This document shows, in pieces, positions 1 to 8,346 of a DNA stretch of 64,000 bases. The notes beneath the pieces were generated by a model. The model searched no databases, was not told the origin of the DNA, and worked only from the letters and a program-made list of their open reading frames with translations. The DNA lies in the NCBI RefSeq assembly GCF_042665075.1, contig NZ_JBHTBR010000002.1, forward strand, positions 496,001 through 560,000, given 5' to 3'. The translations under genes were made by a program, and so were the position numbers. Position 1 is the stretch's first letter; each line of letters opens with the position of its first letter. The stretch comes from Hirschia litorea. GTDB taxonomy: Bacteria; Pseudomonadota; Alphaproteobacteria; Caulobacterales; Hyphomonadaceae.

Positions 1-929
1 TTGAAAACCTTACTGGCGTAGTTGTGCCGCGTCGGGCTCAATTCATTCGCGTGCTTTTTTCTGAAATTGGCCGCCTGCAGTCGCATCTCTTGAATGTAAC
101 CACACAAGCGATGGATGTCGGTGCTTTGACTCCTATCACTTGGGGGTTTGAAGAGCGCGAGAAGCTTCTTGTTTTTTATGAGCGGGCGTCTGGTAGCCGT
201 ATGCATGCCGCTTATTTTCGACCGGGTGGTGTGCACCAAGATCTTCCACCGGAATTATTGGAAGATATATATGATTTTTGTGATCCATTCCTGAAAGTCC
301 TTGATGATATTGAAGGGCTTTTAACAAACAGTCGCATATTCAAGCAGCGGAACGTGAATATTGGTAAGGTGACTCCGGCTGATGCTCTGGAATGGGGCTT
401 TTCAGGTGTGATGGTCCGTGGTTCCGGCATGCCGTGGGATTTGCGTAGGTCGCAACCTTACGAGATTTATTCTGAGCTTGAGTTTGGTATTCCTGTAGGT
501 AAAAACGGCGATTGTTATGATCGTTACCTGTGCCGCATGGAAGAGATGCGTGAATCAGTAAAGATCATAAAGCAGTGTATTGATCAGATACCTCAAGGAC
601 CGGTTCTTCCTGAACGCTCTAAATATGCGCCGCCTCGTAGAGGTGAGATGAAGGGGTCAATGGAAGCCTTAATCCATCACTTCAAATTGTATACTGAAGG
701 GTTTCACGTTCCTGCAGGTGAAATATATACAAGTGTAGAAGCTCCTAAAGGGGAGTTTGGTGTGTATCTGGTGTCTGATGGAACAAACCGTCCGTATCGC
801 ACTAAGATTAAAGCTCCTGGATATGCTCACTTGCAAGCGATGGACTATCTTTGTAAGGGCCATCAATTAGCTGATGCTTCAGCAATATTGGGGTCTTTGG
901 ATATCGTTTTTGGGGAGATAGATCGATGA
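1..929 (+). CDS. nuoD: NADH-quinone oxidoreductase subunit D (5' truncated)
   Basis: This is the 49-kDa subunit of complex I, part of the peripheral arm that helps form the quinone site. The frame is open to the left window edge, with the first full codon at base 3, so the N-terminal part (roughly 90 residues by family length) lies outside. The GTG at 24 is internal: the conserved segment PRRAQFIRVLFSEIGRL is joined upstream by in-frame residues. Family hallmarks are HLLNVTTQAMDVGALTP, GFEEREKL and the C-terminal GEFGVYLVSDG followed by RPYRTKIKAPGY. The stop overlaps the next gene's ATG (ATGA at 926-929), which suggests coupled translation in the nuo operon. Confidence 0.97.
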   Translation, partial: ENLTGVVVPRRAQFIRVLFSEIGRLQSHLLNVTTQAMDVGALTPITWGFEEREKLLVFYERASGSRMHAAYFRPGGVHQDLPPELLEDIYDFCDPFLKVLDDIEGLLTNSRIFKQRNVNIGKVTPADALEWGFSGVMVRGSGMPWDLRRSQPYEIYSELEFGIPVGKNGDCYDRYLCRMEEMRESVKIIKQCIDQIPQGPVLPERSKYAPPRRGEMKGSMEALIHHFKLYTEGFHVPAGEIYTSVEAPKGEFGVYLVSDGTNRPYRTKIKAPGYAHLQAMDYLCKGHQLADASAILGSLDIVFGEIDR

Positions 930-1276
930 ATTCTCCTCTGAATGCTGAACAGCTGGTTCAGGCACAATTAGATGCATATAATGCTCAAGATTTAGATGCT
1001 TTTTGCGGGTGTTTTTCTGACGAAGTTTTTGTAACTTCTTATCTAGGGGAAGCTATTTGCAGCGGCATCGGTGCTTTTCGTGAGCGGCATGTTGGGATTT
1101 TTGGAGATTTCCCCAAAAATCGGGCAAAACTAATGTCTCGTATGGTTTTGGGTAATACAGTCATTGATCATGAACTGGTTGACCGAGGCAATGGTGATCC
1201 AGATTTTCAGGTTGGTTGTATTTATACGATAAATAATGCGCGTATCTCACGCATTGAATACGTCAAAGCGGGTTAG
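926..1276 (+). CDS. SnoaL/NTF2-like small protein inside the nuo operon
   Basis: A 116-residue soluble protein whose pattern fits the SnoaL/NTF2-like (steroid isomerase-like) fold: an N-terminal helix with AQLDAYNAQDLDAFCGCFSD, then F(R)ERHVGIF and a C-terminal sheet ending in ISRIEYVKAG. These folds form cone-shaped pockets and serve many enzymes or binding proteins, so no reaction can be given. It overlaps the nuoD stop by 4 bases and ends 3 bases before nuoE, so it is surely co-transcribed with complex I. It is not one of the 14 core subunits. A role as an assembly or accessory factor is only inference from position. Confidence 0.85.
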   Translation: MNSPLNAEQLVQAQLDAYNAQDLDAFCGCFSDEVFVTSYLGEAICSGIGAFRERHVGIFGDFPKNRAKLMSRMVLGNTVIDHELVDRGNGDPDFQVGCIYTINNARISRIEYVKAG

Positions 1277-1279
1277 ATA

Positions 1280-2374
1280 ATGAGTAGTATTCGTCGATTT
1301 GACATTGAGGCTGGTGGAAGCGAATTCACCTTTAAAGCCGAAACAGAAGAGAAAATTCAGTTCTGGCTTTCGAAATATCCTGTCGAAAGGCAACGATCAG
1401 CAGTTATTCCGATGTTATGGCTCGCGCAGAAGGACAACGCAGGTTGGCTATCTGAACCTGCGATGAGAGAAGTCGCCGAACGTTTAGGGATGGCATATAT
1501 TCGCGTGTATGAAGTGGCGACTTTTTACACAATGTTTCGTATGCAGCCAGTTGGTGAATTCCATATCCAAGTATGTGGTACAACGCCATGTATGCTTCGT
1601 GGTTCAGATGATTTGATCTCGGTATGTAAGTCCAAAATTGGTGACAAAGGTCATGTGGGCGCAAATGGTAAATTGTCATGGGAAGAAGTTGAGTGTTTAG
1701 GAGCATGTGTAAATGCGCCTATGGCTCAAGTTAATGACTATTACTATGAGGACTTAGATGCTGACAGTATGGGGCAATTGCTTGACGAACTTGTTGCAGG
1801 CAAGAACCCAAAGCCAGGAACAAGGGTTGACCGTCAGACGAGCGCGCCTGAAGGCGGATTAACAAGCTTGCTAGATGAGTCCCTCTATGATGGCTCCCTA
1901 GCTACACCATTAAAAACGATACCTGGTGCACCTGAATCTGAAAAAGAAGAGGTCGTTGCTTCCTCTAATGGAGCTACAGAGCTAGCGCCTCAAAAAGTAA
2001 AAGAAGATAAGAGTTCTGCTAATTTTGGTGATACAAAAACGTTTGCATCAAAAGATGTCGGCAATAAACCTTCACTAGAAGATGAGGCTCGTCCGTCAGT
2101 TCTTGCTGAACCGTTAAATGGTTCTTCAGATGATTTAAAGCGCATCTCGGGGATAGGACCTAAGATAGAGGAAACATTAAACTCTTTGGGTGTTTTTCAT
2201 TTTGCACAAATTGCTGAATGGACGGAAGAGAATGTTGATTGGATAGATGCCTTTTTGAGTTTCAAAGGGCGAGTAGAGCGAGAGAATTGGATTTCACAAT
2301 CCAAGTTACTTGCTGCTGGTGAAGAAACTGAATTTTCGCAACGCCAGTCCAAAACTGAAGCAAAGAAAGACTAG
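1280..2374 (+). CDS. nuoE: NADH-quinone oxidoreductase subunit E with C-terminal extension
   Basis: The 24-kDa subunit of complex I, carrying the [2Fe-2S] cluster N1a in the NADH dehydrogenase module. The thioredoxin-like domain spans about residues 20-170, with cluster ligands C99, C104, C139 and C143 (C-x4-C, then C-x3-C). At 364 residues it is about twice the length of the E. coli protein. Residues ~175-285 form an acidic, low-complexity linker. Residues ~285-350 form a helix-hairpin-helix-like domain starting DLKRISGIGPKIEETLNSLG. This kind of tail is, as far as I know, usual in alphaproteobacterial NuoE. The gene sits between the SnoaL-like gene and a small membrane protein gene. Confidence 0.96.
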   Translation: MSSIRRFDIEAGGSEFTFKAETEEKIQFWLSKYPVERQRSAVIPMLWLAQKDNAGWLSEPAMREVAERLGMAYIRVYEVATFYTMFRMQPVGEFHIQVCGTTPCMLRGSDDLISVCKSKIGDKGHVGANGKLSWEEVECLGACVNAPMAQVNDYYYEDLDADSMGQLLDELVAGKNPKPGTRVDRQTSAPEGGLTSLLDESLYDGSLATPLKTIPGAPESEKEEVVASSNGATELAPQKVKEDKSSANFGDTKTFASKDVGNKPSLEDEARPSVLAEPLNGSSDDLKRISGIGPKIEETLNSLGVFHFAQIAEWTEENVDWIDAFLSFKGRVERENWISQSKLLAAGEETEFSQRQSKTEAKKD

Positions 2375-2379
2375 AGGCT

Positions 2380-2580
2380 ATGAGTAATAAGCCGCTAAAA
2401 CCAGAGTTGAAAGCACTGCTTATAGCAGCAGTGATGGAGAGCGTTTGTCTGGGTGGTGGTGTTATTGCTTGGCTTTCAACCGATAAAATTATTTGGCTCG
2501 CTATCGGGGTAGTTGCAGGGGTGGGATTCTCCCTTCCTGCTGTTATTACTTTCGTTCGTGCTAGCAAGGGGCAAAAGTAA
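2380..2580 (+). CDS. Small two-helix membrane protein in the nuo operon
   Basis: A 66-residue protein with two predicted membrane helices, about residues 10-31 (ALLIAAVMESVCLGGGVIAW) and 37-58 (IIWLAIGVVAGVGFSLPAVI), and a short basic C-terminus. I do not recognise a family. The start follows the nuoE stop by 5 bases, and its TAA overlaps the nuoF ATG (TAATG at 2578-2582). Translation is therefore likely coupled to nuoF and the gene is a true operon member, although it is not one of the 14 core complex I subunits. A supernumerary subunit or assembly helper is possible but unproven. Confidence 0.85.
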   Translation: MSNKPLKPELKALLIAAVMESVCLGGGVIAWLSTDKIIWLAIGVVAGVGFSLPAVITFVRASKGQK

Positions 2581-3890
2581 TGCTGCTCGATAAAGACCGC
2601 ATTTTTACAAATCTATATGGCCACCACGATTGGTCACTAGAGGCCGCCAAGATGCGCGGTGCTTGGAATTCTACAAAGGAACTTATGCAGTTCGGTCCTG
2701 AGTGGATCTGCGAGCAGGTTAAGGCTTCAGGTTTGCGCGGACGCGGGGGAGCGGGCTTTCCTACAGGCTTAAAATGGACGTTTATGCCAAAAGAGGTAAA
2801 GGAACGTCCTCATTACTTGGTTGTAAATGCTGATGAGTCAGAACCAGGAACTTGTAAAGACCGTGATATTATGCGGCATGATCCGCATTTACTTATCGAA
2901 GGTTGCTTGATTGCTTCTTACGCAATGCGTGCAAACACTTGTTATATTTATCTGCGCGGCGAGTATATTTTTGAACGTGAACGTATGCAGCAAGCCATAA
3001 ATGAAGCATATGCAGCTGGCCTAGTTGGCAAAAATGCATGTGGTTCTGGGTGGGATTTCGATATCTACTTACATCATGGTGCGGGTGCTTATATTTGTGG
3101 TGAAGAGACTGCGTTACTCGAAAGTCTTGAAGGTAAAAAAGGGCAACCACGTTTGAAACCACCATTTCCAGCGAATGCCGGACTTTATGGGTGCCCTACG
3201 ACAGTGAACAATGTTGAGTCGATTGCTGTAGCTCCTACAATATTGCGTCGCGGTGCAGGTTGGTTCAAGAAATTTGGGCGTGACAATAATGCAGGTACAA
3301 AGGTTTTTGCTATTTCAGGTCACGTGAATCGCCCCTGCAATGTTGAAGAAGAAATGTCTATTCCTTTGAAGACATTGTTGGAGACGCACTGTGGTGGCGT
3401 TCGCGGAGGATGGGAGAATCTCAAAGCGGTTATTCCTGGCGGTTCTTCGGTGCCGATGATTCCTAAAGAAATTTGTGATGATGTTCTGATGGACTTTGAT
3501 GCTTTGCGCGCCGTACAGTCTGGTTTGGGAACTGCGGCTGTGATCGTAATGGATCAGTCAACAGATGTTGTGCGAGCCATCGCTCGGTTAGCGTATTTCT
3601 ATAAGCACGAGAGCTGTGGACAATGTACGCCTTGTCGTGAAGGCACAGGGTGGATGTGGCGTGTACTAGAGCGCATGGTACGAGGGGAAGCAGAAGCTTC
3701 TGAAATTGATCTGTTGCTTGACGTCTCTTACCAAATCGAAGGACACACAATTTGTGCTCTAGGCGATGCAGCTGCATGGCCTGTTCAGGGGCTTATTCGT
3801 CATTTCCGTTCTGAAATTGAAGAGCGCATAACAAGTTATCGTATTGGCCGTCCGCATGTGCCGGGCGCAACCATAGCAGCGGCGGAGTAG
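2580..3890 (+). CDS. nuoF: NADH-quinone oxidoreductase subunit F
   Basis: The 51-kDa subunit of complex I, which binds NADH and FMN and carries [4Fe-4S] cluster N3. The FMN/NADH region shows GLRGRGGAGFPTGLKW (residues 51-66) and GAGAYICGEETALLESLEG (167-185). The cluster ligands are C346, C349 and C352 (ESCGQCTPCREG) plus C392 (HTICALGDAA). The length of 436 residues is normal. The start overlaps the stop of the upstream small membrane protein gene, and nuoG begins 5 bases after the stop. Confidence 0.98.
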   Translation: MLLDKDRIFTNLYGHHDWSLEAAKMRGAWNSTKELMQFGPEWICEQVKASGLRGRGGAGFPTGLKWTFMPKEVKERPHYLVVNADESEPGTCKDRDIMRHDPHLLIEGCLIASYAMRANTCYIYLRGEYIFERERMQQAINEAYAAGLVGKNACGSGWDFDIYLHHGAGAYICGEETALLESLEGKKGQPRLKPPFPANAGLYGCPTTVNNVESIAVAPTILRRGAGWFKKFGRDNNAGTKVFAISGHVNRPCNVEEEMSIPLKTLLETHCGGVRGGWENLKAVIPGGSSVPMIPKEICDDVLMDFDALRAVQSGLGTAAVIVMDQSTDVVRAIARLAYFYKHESCGQCTPCREGTGWMWRVLERMVRGEAEASEIDLLLDVSYQIEGHTICALGDAAAWPVQGLIRHFRSEIEERITSYRIGRPHVPGATIAAAE

Positions 3891-3895
3891 TTTAA

Positions 3896-6025
3896 ATGGC
3901 TGATACTGCAAAAGTTGTTGTCGACGGAGTGGAAGTCGAAGTTCCACGCAATTATTCTCTTTTACAGGCATGTGAAGAAGCCGGAGCCGAGATTCCGCGT
4001 TTTTGTTACCATGAACGTCTTTCTATTGCCGGTAACTGCCGTATGTGTCTGGTTGATTGGGTCGGAGCGCCTAAGCCGATTGCATCTTGTGCACAAGCAG
4101 TTGGTGATATGCGGCCCAACCAAGATGGATCACCTCCACAAATCTCGACAAAGTCTGAGCGGGCTATAAAGGCCCGCAATGGTGTGATGGAGTTTCTTCT
4201 AATTAATCACCCCCTAGATTGTCCGATTTGTGACCAAGGTGGTGAATGTGACCTTCAAGATCAAGCTATGGGGTTTGGTCGTTCTGTTAGTCGCTATAGA
4301 GAGCCAAAACGCGCTGTCGACGACAAAAACATGGGGCCTTTGGTAAACACTATAATGACGCGTTGTATTCAGTGTACGCGTTGTGTTCGGTTCGCTGCTG
4401 AAGTAGCTGGCGTTGAAGAAATTGGTCTGATTAGTCGCGGTGAAGACGCGCAAATCACGACATATCTTGAGGCTTCGCTCCAGTCTGAACTCTCAGGGAA
4501 TGTTATCGATCTTTGTCCGGTAGGTGCTTTGACGTCTAAGCCTTATGCTTTCAATGCTCGACCTTGGGAATTAAGAAAAACTGAGAGCGTAGATGTTATG
4601 GACGCTATGGGGGCGTCTATTCGCGTTGATGCACGTGGATCAGCAGTACTTCGTGTTCTGCCAAGAATAAACGAAGAGATCAACGAAGAGTGGATCTCTG
4701 ATAAAACCCGTTTTGCTATCGATGGTTTAGGACGTCAGCGTCTGGATAAGCCTTTTATCCGTAAAAACGGGAAATTGGTGGCTGCATCTTGGGATGAAGC
4801 GCTTGAGTTGGTCTCATCGAAGTTAAAAGGGGACGCTTCAAAAATTGCAGCAATAGCCGGTGACTTAGCTTGCGTTGAGGGGATGAAAGCAACCTTAGAT
4901 CTGTTACGATCAATAGGTGTGAAATCTATAGATTGTCGCCAAGACGGAGCCCAATTAGCGCTTGATATTGATGGTAATTTACTGCCGCGAGAAAGTTACA
5001 TTTTTAATTCCTCGATTATGGGAATTGATGACGCCGACTACGTGCTCATAATAGGTGCAAACCCACGTAAAGAAGCTGCCGTATTAAATGCGAGAATTCG
5101 TAAGAATTGGCTGCACCGGGATATGCCGGTTGCCTTGATAGGGGAAAGCGTAGACTTAACATATAGCTACACGCACCTCGGCAATGGAATTGAAGCGCTA
5201 CAAAGCCTCAAGCCTGAAAACGAAGTGTTTGAAATGTTAAAACAAGCACGTAGGCCTATGATAATATTAGGACAAAGTGCTGTTTCTCGGGAAGATGGTG
5301 CGTCCGTGCTAGCATCTGTGTCTCAGTTGGCCGAGCAAGTTGGGTGTTTCACTTCTGCATCTGAAAACGAAGAGGCTTGGAACGGTTTTAACGTACTTCA
5401 CAATGCTGCTGGTCGTGTAGGTGGGTTGGACATTGGCTTTTTACCCATCGAAGATGGTTTAGATGTCAAAGGTATTTTGAATGGAGCGCAAAACGGTAGC
5501 ATCGAGACAATTATCTCTCTAGGAGCCGATGAGATAGTTGGAGATGCTTTTGGTGAAGCGTTTGTAGTGTACATTGGTACCCATGGTGATGAAGGTGCGC
5601 ATCGCGCAGATGTTATCCTGCCGTCTGCAACTTATACAGAAAAGTCAGCTACCTATGTTAATACAGAAGGTAGGGTACAGCGAACACAACGTGCTGTAGG
5701 GCTTAAAGGTGAGTCTAGAGAAGATTGGTCTATTCTAAGAGCTTTATCGACAAAATTGGGCGCGCCTCTACCTTACGATAGTTTGACAGAACTTCGTTCT
5801 AAAATGAACCAGGATAAACCTGTTTTTAAAGGTCTGGATGTAGCTCCCTTCCCAACAGGAGAGGTTCTAAGCCTACCATTCGGTAAAATTGGACAAATGA
5901 GTGATGCGCCTTTTGCAGAAGCTGTAGGAGCTTTTCACTTAACAAATCCAATTGCGAGAGCATCTAAAACAATGGCTGAGTGTGCTGAACTTGCAGTTCA
6001 CAAGCTGTCAACAGCTGCAGAGTAG
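3896..6025 (+). CDS. nuoG: NADH-quinone oxidoreductase subunit G
   Basis: The 75-kDa subunit of complex I, an electron wire of iron-sulfur clusters between NuoF and NuoI. The N-terminal ferredoxin domain holds a [2Fe-2S] cluster (C37, C48, C51, C65). Next come the His-ligated [4Fe-4S] cluster N5 (H105, C109, C112, C118) and cluster N4 (C157, C160, C163, C207). The remaining ~480 residues are the molybdopterin-oxidoreductase-like domain, in which no catalytic molybdenum ligand is expected. The extra N7 cluster motif found in some bacteria is not apparent. At 709 residues it is the usual alphaproteobacterial and mitochondrial length. Confidence 0.97.
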   Translation: MADTAKVVVDGVEVEVPRNYSLLQACEEAGAEIPRFCYHERLSIAGNCRMCLVDWVGAPKPIASCAQAVGDMRPNQDGSPPQISTKSERAIKARNGVMEFLLINHPLDCPICDQGGECDLQDQAMGFGRSVSRYREPKRAVDDKNMGPLVNTIMTRCIQCTRCVRFAAEVAGVEEIGLISRGEDAQITTYLEASLQSELSGNVIDLCPVGALTSKPYAFNARPWELRKTESVDVMDAMGASIRVDARGSAVLRVLPRINEEINEEWISDKTRFAIDGLGRQRLDKPFIRKNGKLVAASWDEALELVSSKLKGDASKIAAIAGDLACVEGMKATLDLLRSIGVKSIDCRQDGAQLALDIDGNLLPRESYIFNSSIMGIDDADYVLIIGANPRKEAAVLNARIRKNWLHRDMPVALIGESVDLTYSYTHLGNGIEALQSLKPENEVFEMLKQARRPMIILGQSAVSREDGASVLASVSQLAEQVGCFTSASENEEAWNGFNVLHNAAGRVGGLDIGFLPIEDGLDVKGILNGAQNGSIETIISLGADEIVGDAFGEAFVVYIGTHGDEGAHRADVILPSATYTEKSATYVNTEGRVQRTQRAVGLKGESREDWSILRALSTKLGAPLPYDSLTELRSKMNQDKPVFKGLDVAPFPTGEVLSLPFGKIGQMSDAPFAEAVGAFHLTNPIARASKTMAECAELAVHKLSTAAE

Positions 6026-6036
6026 GATAAAAGACA

Positions 6037-7125
6037 ATGGAACTCTTTCTGCAATGGACGAATAATAATCCTTGGTTGGCTGTATTGTTGTCAGCAGCAC
6101 AAGTACTCGGATTTTTAGTTGTTTTGCTGCTTTCAATTGCGCTGCTTTTATGGATGGACCGAAAGGTCCTTGCTGGTGCAATGCTTCGTAAAGGGCCAAA
6201 CGTGGTGGGCCCATTTGGATTGCTCCAGTCGTTTGCTGATTTTGGGAAATTTGTACTCAAAGAAATTATTATTCCTGCTGGTGCGAATAAGACTGTCTTC
6301 ATGTTGGCACCGATAATTTCCACTGTAACGGCATTATTAGCATGGGCGGTTATTCCTGTTGCGCCAGGTTGGGTGAACTCTGACTTAAATGTTGGTATAT
6401 TGTACCTTTTTGCGATGTCGTCGTTAGGTGTCTACGGTATCATTATGGCCGGATGGGCTTCTAATTCTAAATACCCCTTCTTAGGTGGTCTTCGTAGCGC
6501 TGCTCAAATGGTATCGTACGAAGTGTCTATTGGTTTCATACTCGTTACCGTGTTGATGTTAGCAGGTTCAATGAACTTGACTGATGTGGTGGAAGCTCAA
6601 AAGGGTGGATTCTGGAATTGGAACGTATTGGGCGGTGGAAATATCCTATTGGCTCTGATCATGATCCCAATGTTTGTTATGTTTTTTATCTCAGCTTTGG
6701 CTGAAACAAACAGGGCACCGTTTGATCTCCCTGAAGCTGAATCTGAACTCGTTGCTGGTTACCAAGTTGAATATTCATCTTCACCGTTTTTGCTAATATA
6801 TTTGGCTGAACAGGTCGCTATCGTATTGATGTGCGCTTTGATGGCGATACTGTTTTTTGGTGGGTGGTATCTACCTTTCTTCAGCCCAGCGGATGTCGGG
6901 ATAAAAGATGGTAGCTTACTTTCCAGCCTTATTTATTTCGGCTCGTTTTCGATAAAAGTCGTATTCTTCTTTTTCCTCTTTGCAATCGTTCGAGCTATCG
7001 TTCCTCGCTATAGGTATGATCAGTTGATGAGACTCGGGTGGAAAATCTTCCTACCTACATCTTTGTTCGCAGTAATCGCAGTATCAGCTTATGTCGTGTT
7101 TGTTAAAAATGGCGCTGTTGCGTAA
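6037..7125 (+). CDS. nuoH: NADH-quinone oxidoreductase subunit H
   Basis: ND1-type membrane subunit of complex I, at the junction of peripheral and membrane arms, lining the quinone tunnel. It has about eight membrane helices. Diagnostic stretches are MDRKVLAGAMLRKGPNVVGP (residues ~41-60), the acidic loop AETNRAPFDLPEAESELVAG (~222-241), and VEYSSSPF after it. Length 362 is normal. It follows nuoG by 11 bases and precedes nuoI by 17 bases. Confidence 0.98.
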   Translation: MELFLQWTNNNPWLAVLLSAAQVLGFLVVLLLSIALLLWMDRKVLAGAMLRKGPNVVGPFGLLQSFADFGKFVLKEIIIPAGANKTVFMLAPIISTVTALLAWAVIPVAPGWVNSDLNVGILYLFAMSSLGVYGIIMAGWASNSKYPFLGGLRSAAQMVSYEVSIGFILVTVLMLAGSMNLTDVVEAQKGGFWNWNVLGGGNILLALIMIPMFVMFFISALAETNRAPFDLPEAESELVAGYQVEYSSSPFLLIYLAEQVAIVLMCALMAILFFGGWYLPFFSPADVGIKDGSLLSSLIYFGSFSIKVVFFFFLFAIVRAIVPRYRYDQLMRLGWKIFLPTSLFAVIAVSAYVVFVKNGAVA

Positions 7126-7142
7126 GTTAGGAAGGATTTATT

Positions 7143-7631
7143 ATGTCCCGTATCGCTCAAGCCATTAAAGGCGCAATGCTTTCTGATTTGCTATCTGCAT
7201 TAGCATTGGCCATGCGCTACATGTTTTCAAGAAAAGCAACGGTTAACTATCCCTTTGAAAAGGGACCACTTAGTCCGCGATTTAGAGGTGAGCATGCTTT
7301 GCGTAGGTATGCTAACGGTGAAGAACGTTGCATAGCTTGTAAACTCTGTGAGGCAGTTTGTCCTGCGCAGGCAATCACTATTGAAGCGGAGCCTCGTTCG
7401 GATGGCTCAAGGCGTACGACACGCTATGATATCGATATGACAAAGTGTATTTACTGTGGGTTTTGTCAGGAAGCGTGTCCTGTGGATGCAATTGTTGAAG
7501 GTCCAAATTTTGAGTTCTCGACCGAAACAAGAGAAGAACTGTTTTACGATAAGGATCGTTTGCTTTCCAACGGTGACCGTTGGGAGAGACAGATTGCGAA
7601 AAACCTAGAGCTTGATGCTCGTTACCGCTAG
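7143..7631 (+). CDS. nuoI: NADH-quinone oxidoreductase subunit I
   Basis: Ferredoxin-like TYKY subunit of complex I, carrying [4Fe-4S] clusters N6a and N6b, which pass electrons towards cluster N2. Two classical cluster motifs are visible: CIACKLCEAVCP and CIYCGFCQEACP. The N-terminus has an amphipathic helix region (AMRYMFSRKATVNYPFEKGP) that docks on the membrane arm. Length is 162 residues, as in mitochondria and alphaproteobacteria. An 88-base spacer with two small hairpins separates it from nuoJ, the largest gap within this nuo operon. Confidence 0.98.
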   Translation: MSRIAQAIKGAMLSDLLSALALAMRYMFSRKATVNYPFEKGPLSPRFRGEHALRRYANGEERCIACKLCEAVCPAQAITIEAEPRSDGSRRTTRYDIDMTKCIYCGFCQEACPVDAIVEGPNFEFSTETREELFYDKDRLLSNGDRWERQIAKNLELDARYR

Positions 7632-7652
7632 GTAAGGTTGGAATTTTAGTCA

Positions 7653-7690
7653 GCTAGGAAACTAGCAAAAGGGCAATCACTTTGGATTGC
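7653..7690 (+). other. Two small hairpins in the nuoI-nuoJ spacer
   Basis: Two adjacent inverted repeats occur in the only sizeable gap of the nuo operon. GCTAG-GAAA-CTAGC (7653-7666) has a GNRA-type tetraloop, and GCAATC (7673-7678) pairs with GATTGC (7685-7690) across a 6-base loop. No T-tract follows, so neither looks like a terminator. A role as an RNA processing or stability element is inference. Confidence 0.3.
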
Positions 7691-7708
7691 TGAAGCAAGA
7701 AGAAAGAC

Positions 7709-7712
7709 GAGG
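7709..7712 (+). promoter_or_regulatory. Ribosome binding site that fixes the nuoJ start
   Basis: GAGG lies 7 bases before the GTG at 7720. This supports that codon over the in-frame TTG at 7687, which has no comparable site and would add residues not expected in NuoJ. Confidence 0.6.
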
Positions 7713-7719
7713 CGGGCGC

Positions 7720-8337
7720 GTGCAGCTGATCGCTTTTTATATACTCTCAACGGTCGTAGTACTTTCGGCCATATCAGTGATTGCATCACGTAATCCAGTT
7801 CATTCTGTATTATGGTTGATTTTGTCATTTTTCACTGCTGCTGGTCTATTAGTGTTAATAGGGGCTGAATTCCTCGCAATGCTTTTGATAGTAGTTTATG
7901 TGGGGGCAGTCGCTGTCCTCTTCCTATTTGTTGTCATGATGCTGGACGTTGATTTCGCAGAAATGCGAAAGGGGTTCGCTGATTACATGGTGATGGGTGG
8001 AATTATAGCAGTTGCACTTTTAGCAGAGATTGCTGTTATTGCGACCTCTGCAGTGTTTGACGATGGCAGAGGGTTTGATCCTAGTCCTGGTGCTGAAACG
8101 AATGCTGAAGCGCTATCGAATGTGCTGTACACCGACTATTTCTTACTTTTTCAAATGGCAGGTGTTGTTCTGTTAGTGGCCATGATTGGAGCTATCGTTT
8201 TGACACTTCGGCATAGACCAGACGTTAAACGTCAAAAAGTGGATGAGCAAACGGCTCGTCGCCGCGAGGACGCGGTAGAAATTCTAAATGTAAATTCAGG
8301 TCAGGGTATTGATGTACATCCTGAGCAAAGGAATTAG
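7720..8337 (+). CDS. nuoJ: NADH-quinone oxidoreductase subunit J
   Basis: ND6-type membrane subunit of complex I with about five helices, taking part in coupling electron transfer to proton pumping. Family features are ASRNPVHSVLWLILSFF near the N-terminus and the conserved helix GAEFLAMLLIVVYVGAVAVL, followed by FLFVVMML. I place the start at the GTG at 7720, giving 205 residues and a natural VQLIAFYIL beginning. The frame can be read from a TTG at 7687 but that adds only charged residues. The C-terminal ~35 residues are a hydrophilic, basic tail. It ends 9 bases before nuoK. Confidence 0.95.
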   Translation: MQLIAFYILSTVVVLSAISVIASRNPVHSVLWLILSFFTAAGLLVLIGAEFLAMLLIVVYVGAVAVLFLFVVMMLDVDFAEMRKGFADYMVMGGIIAVALLAEIAVIATSAVFDDGRGFDPSPGAETNAEALSNVLYTDYFLLFQMAGVVLLVAMIGAIVLTLRHRPDVKRQKVDEQTARRREDAVEILNVNSGQGIDVHPEQRN

Positions 8338-8346
8338 GAGGCGCAA

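Noticed and set aside
7687..7719. TTG at 7687 as nuoJ start
   Set aside because: It would add 11 charged residues before a normal NuoJ start, overlaps the spacer hairpin, and lacks the GAGG spacing that the GTG at 7720 has.
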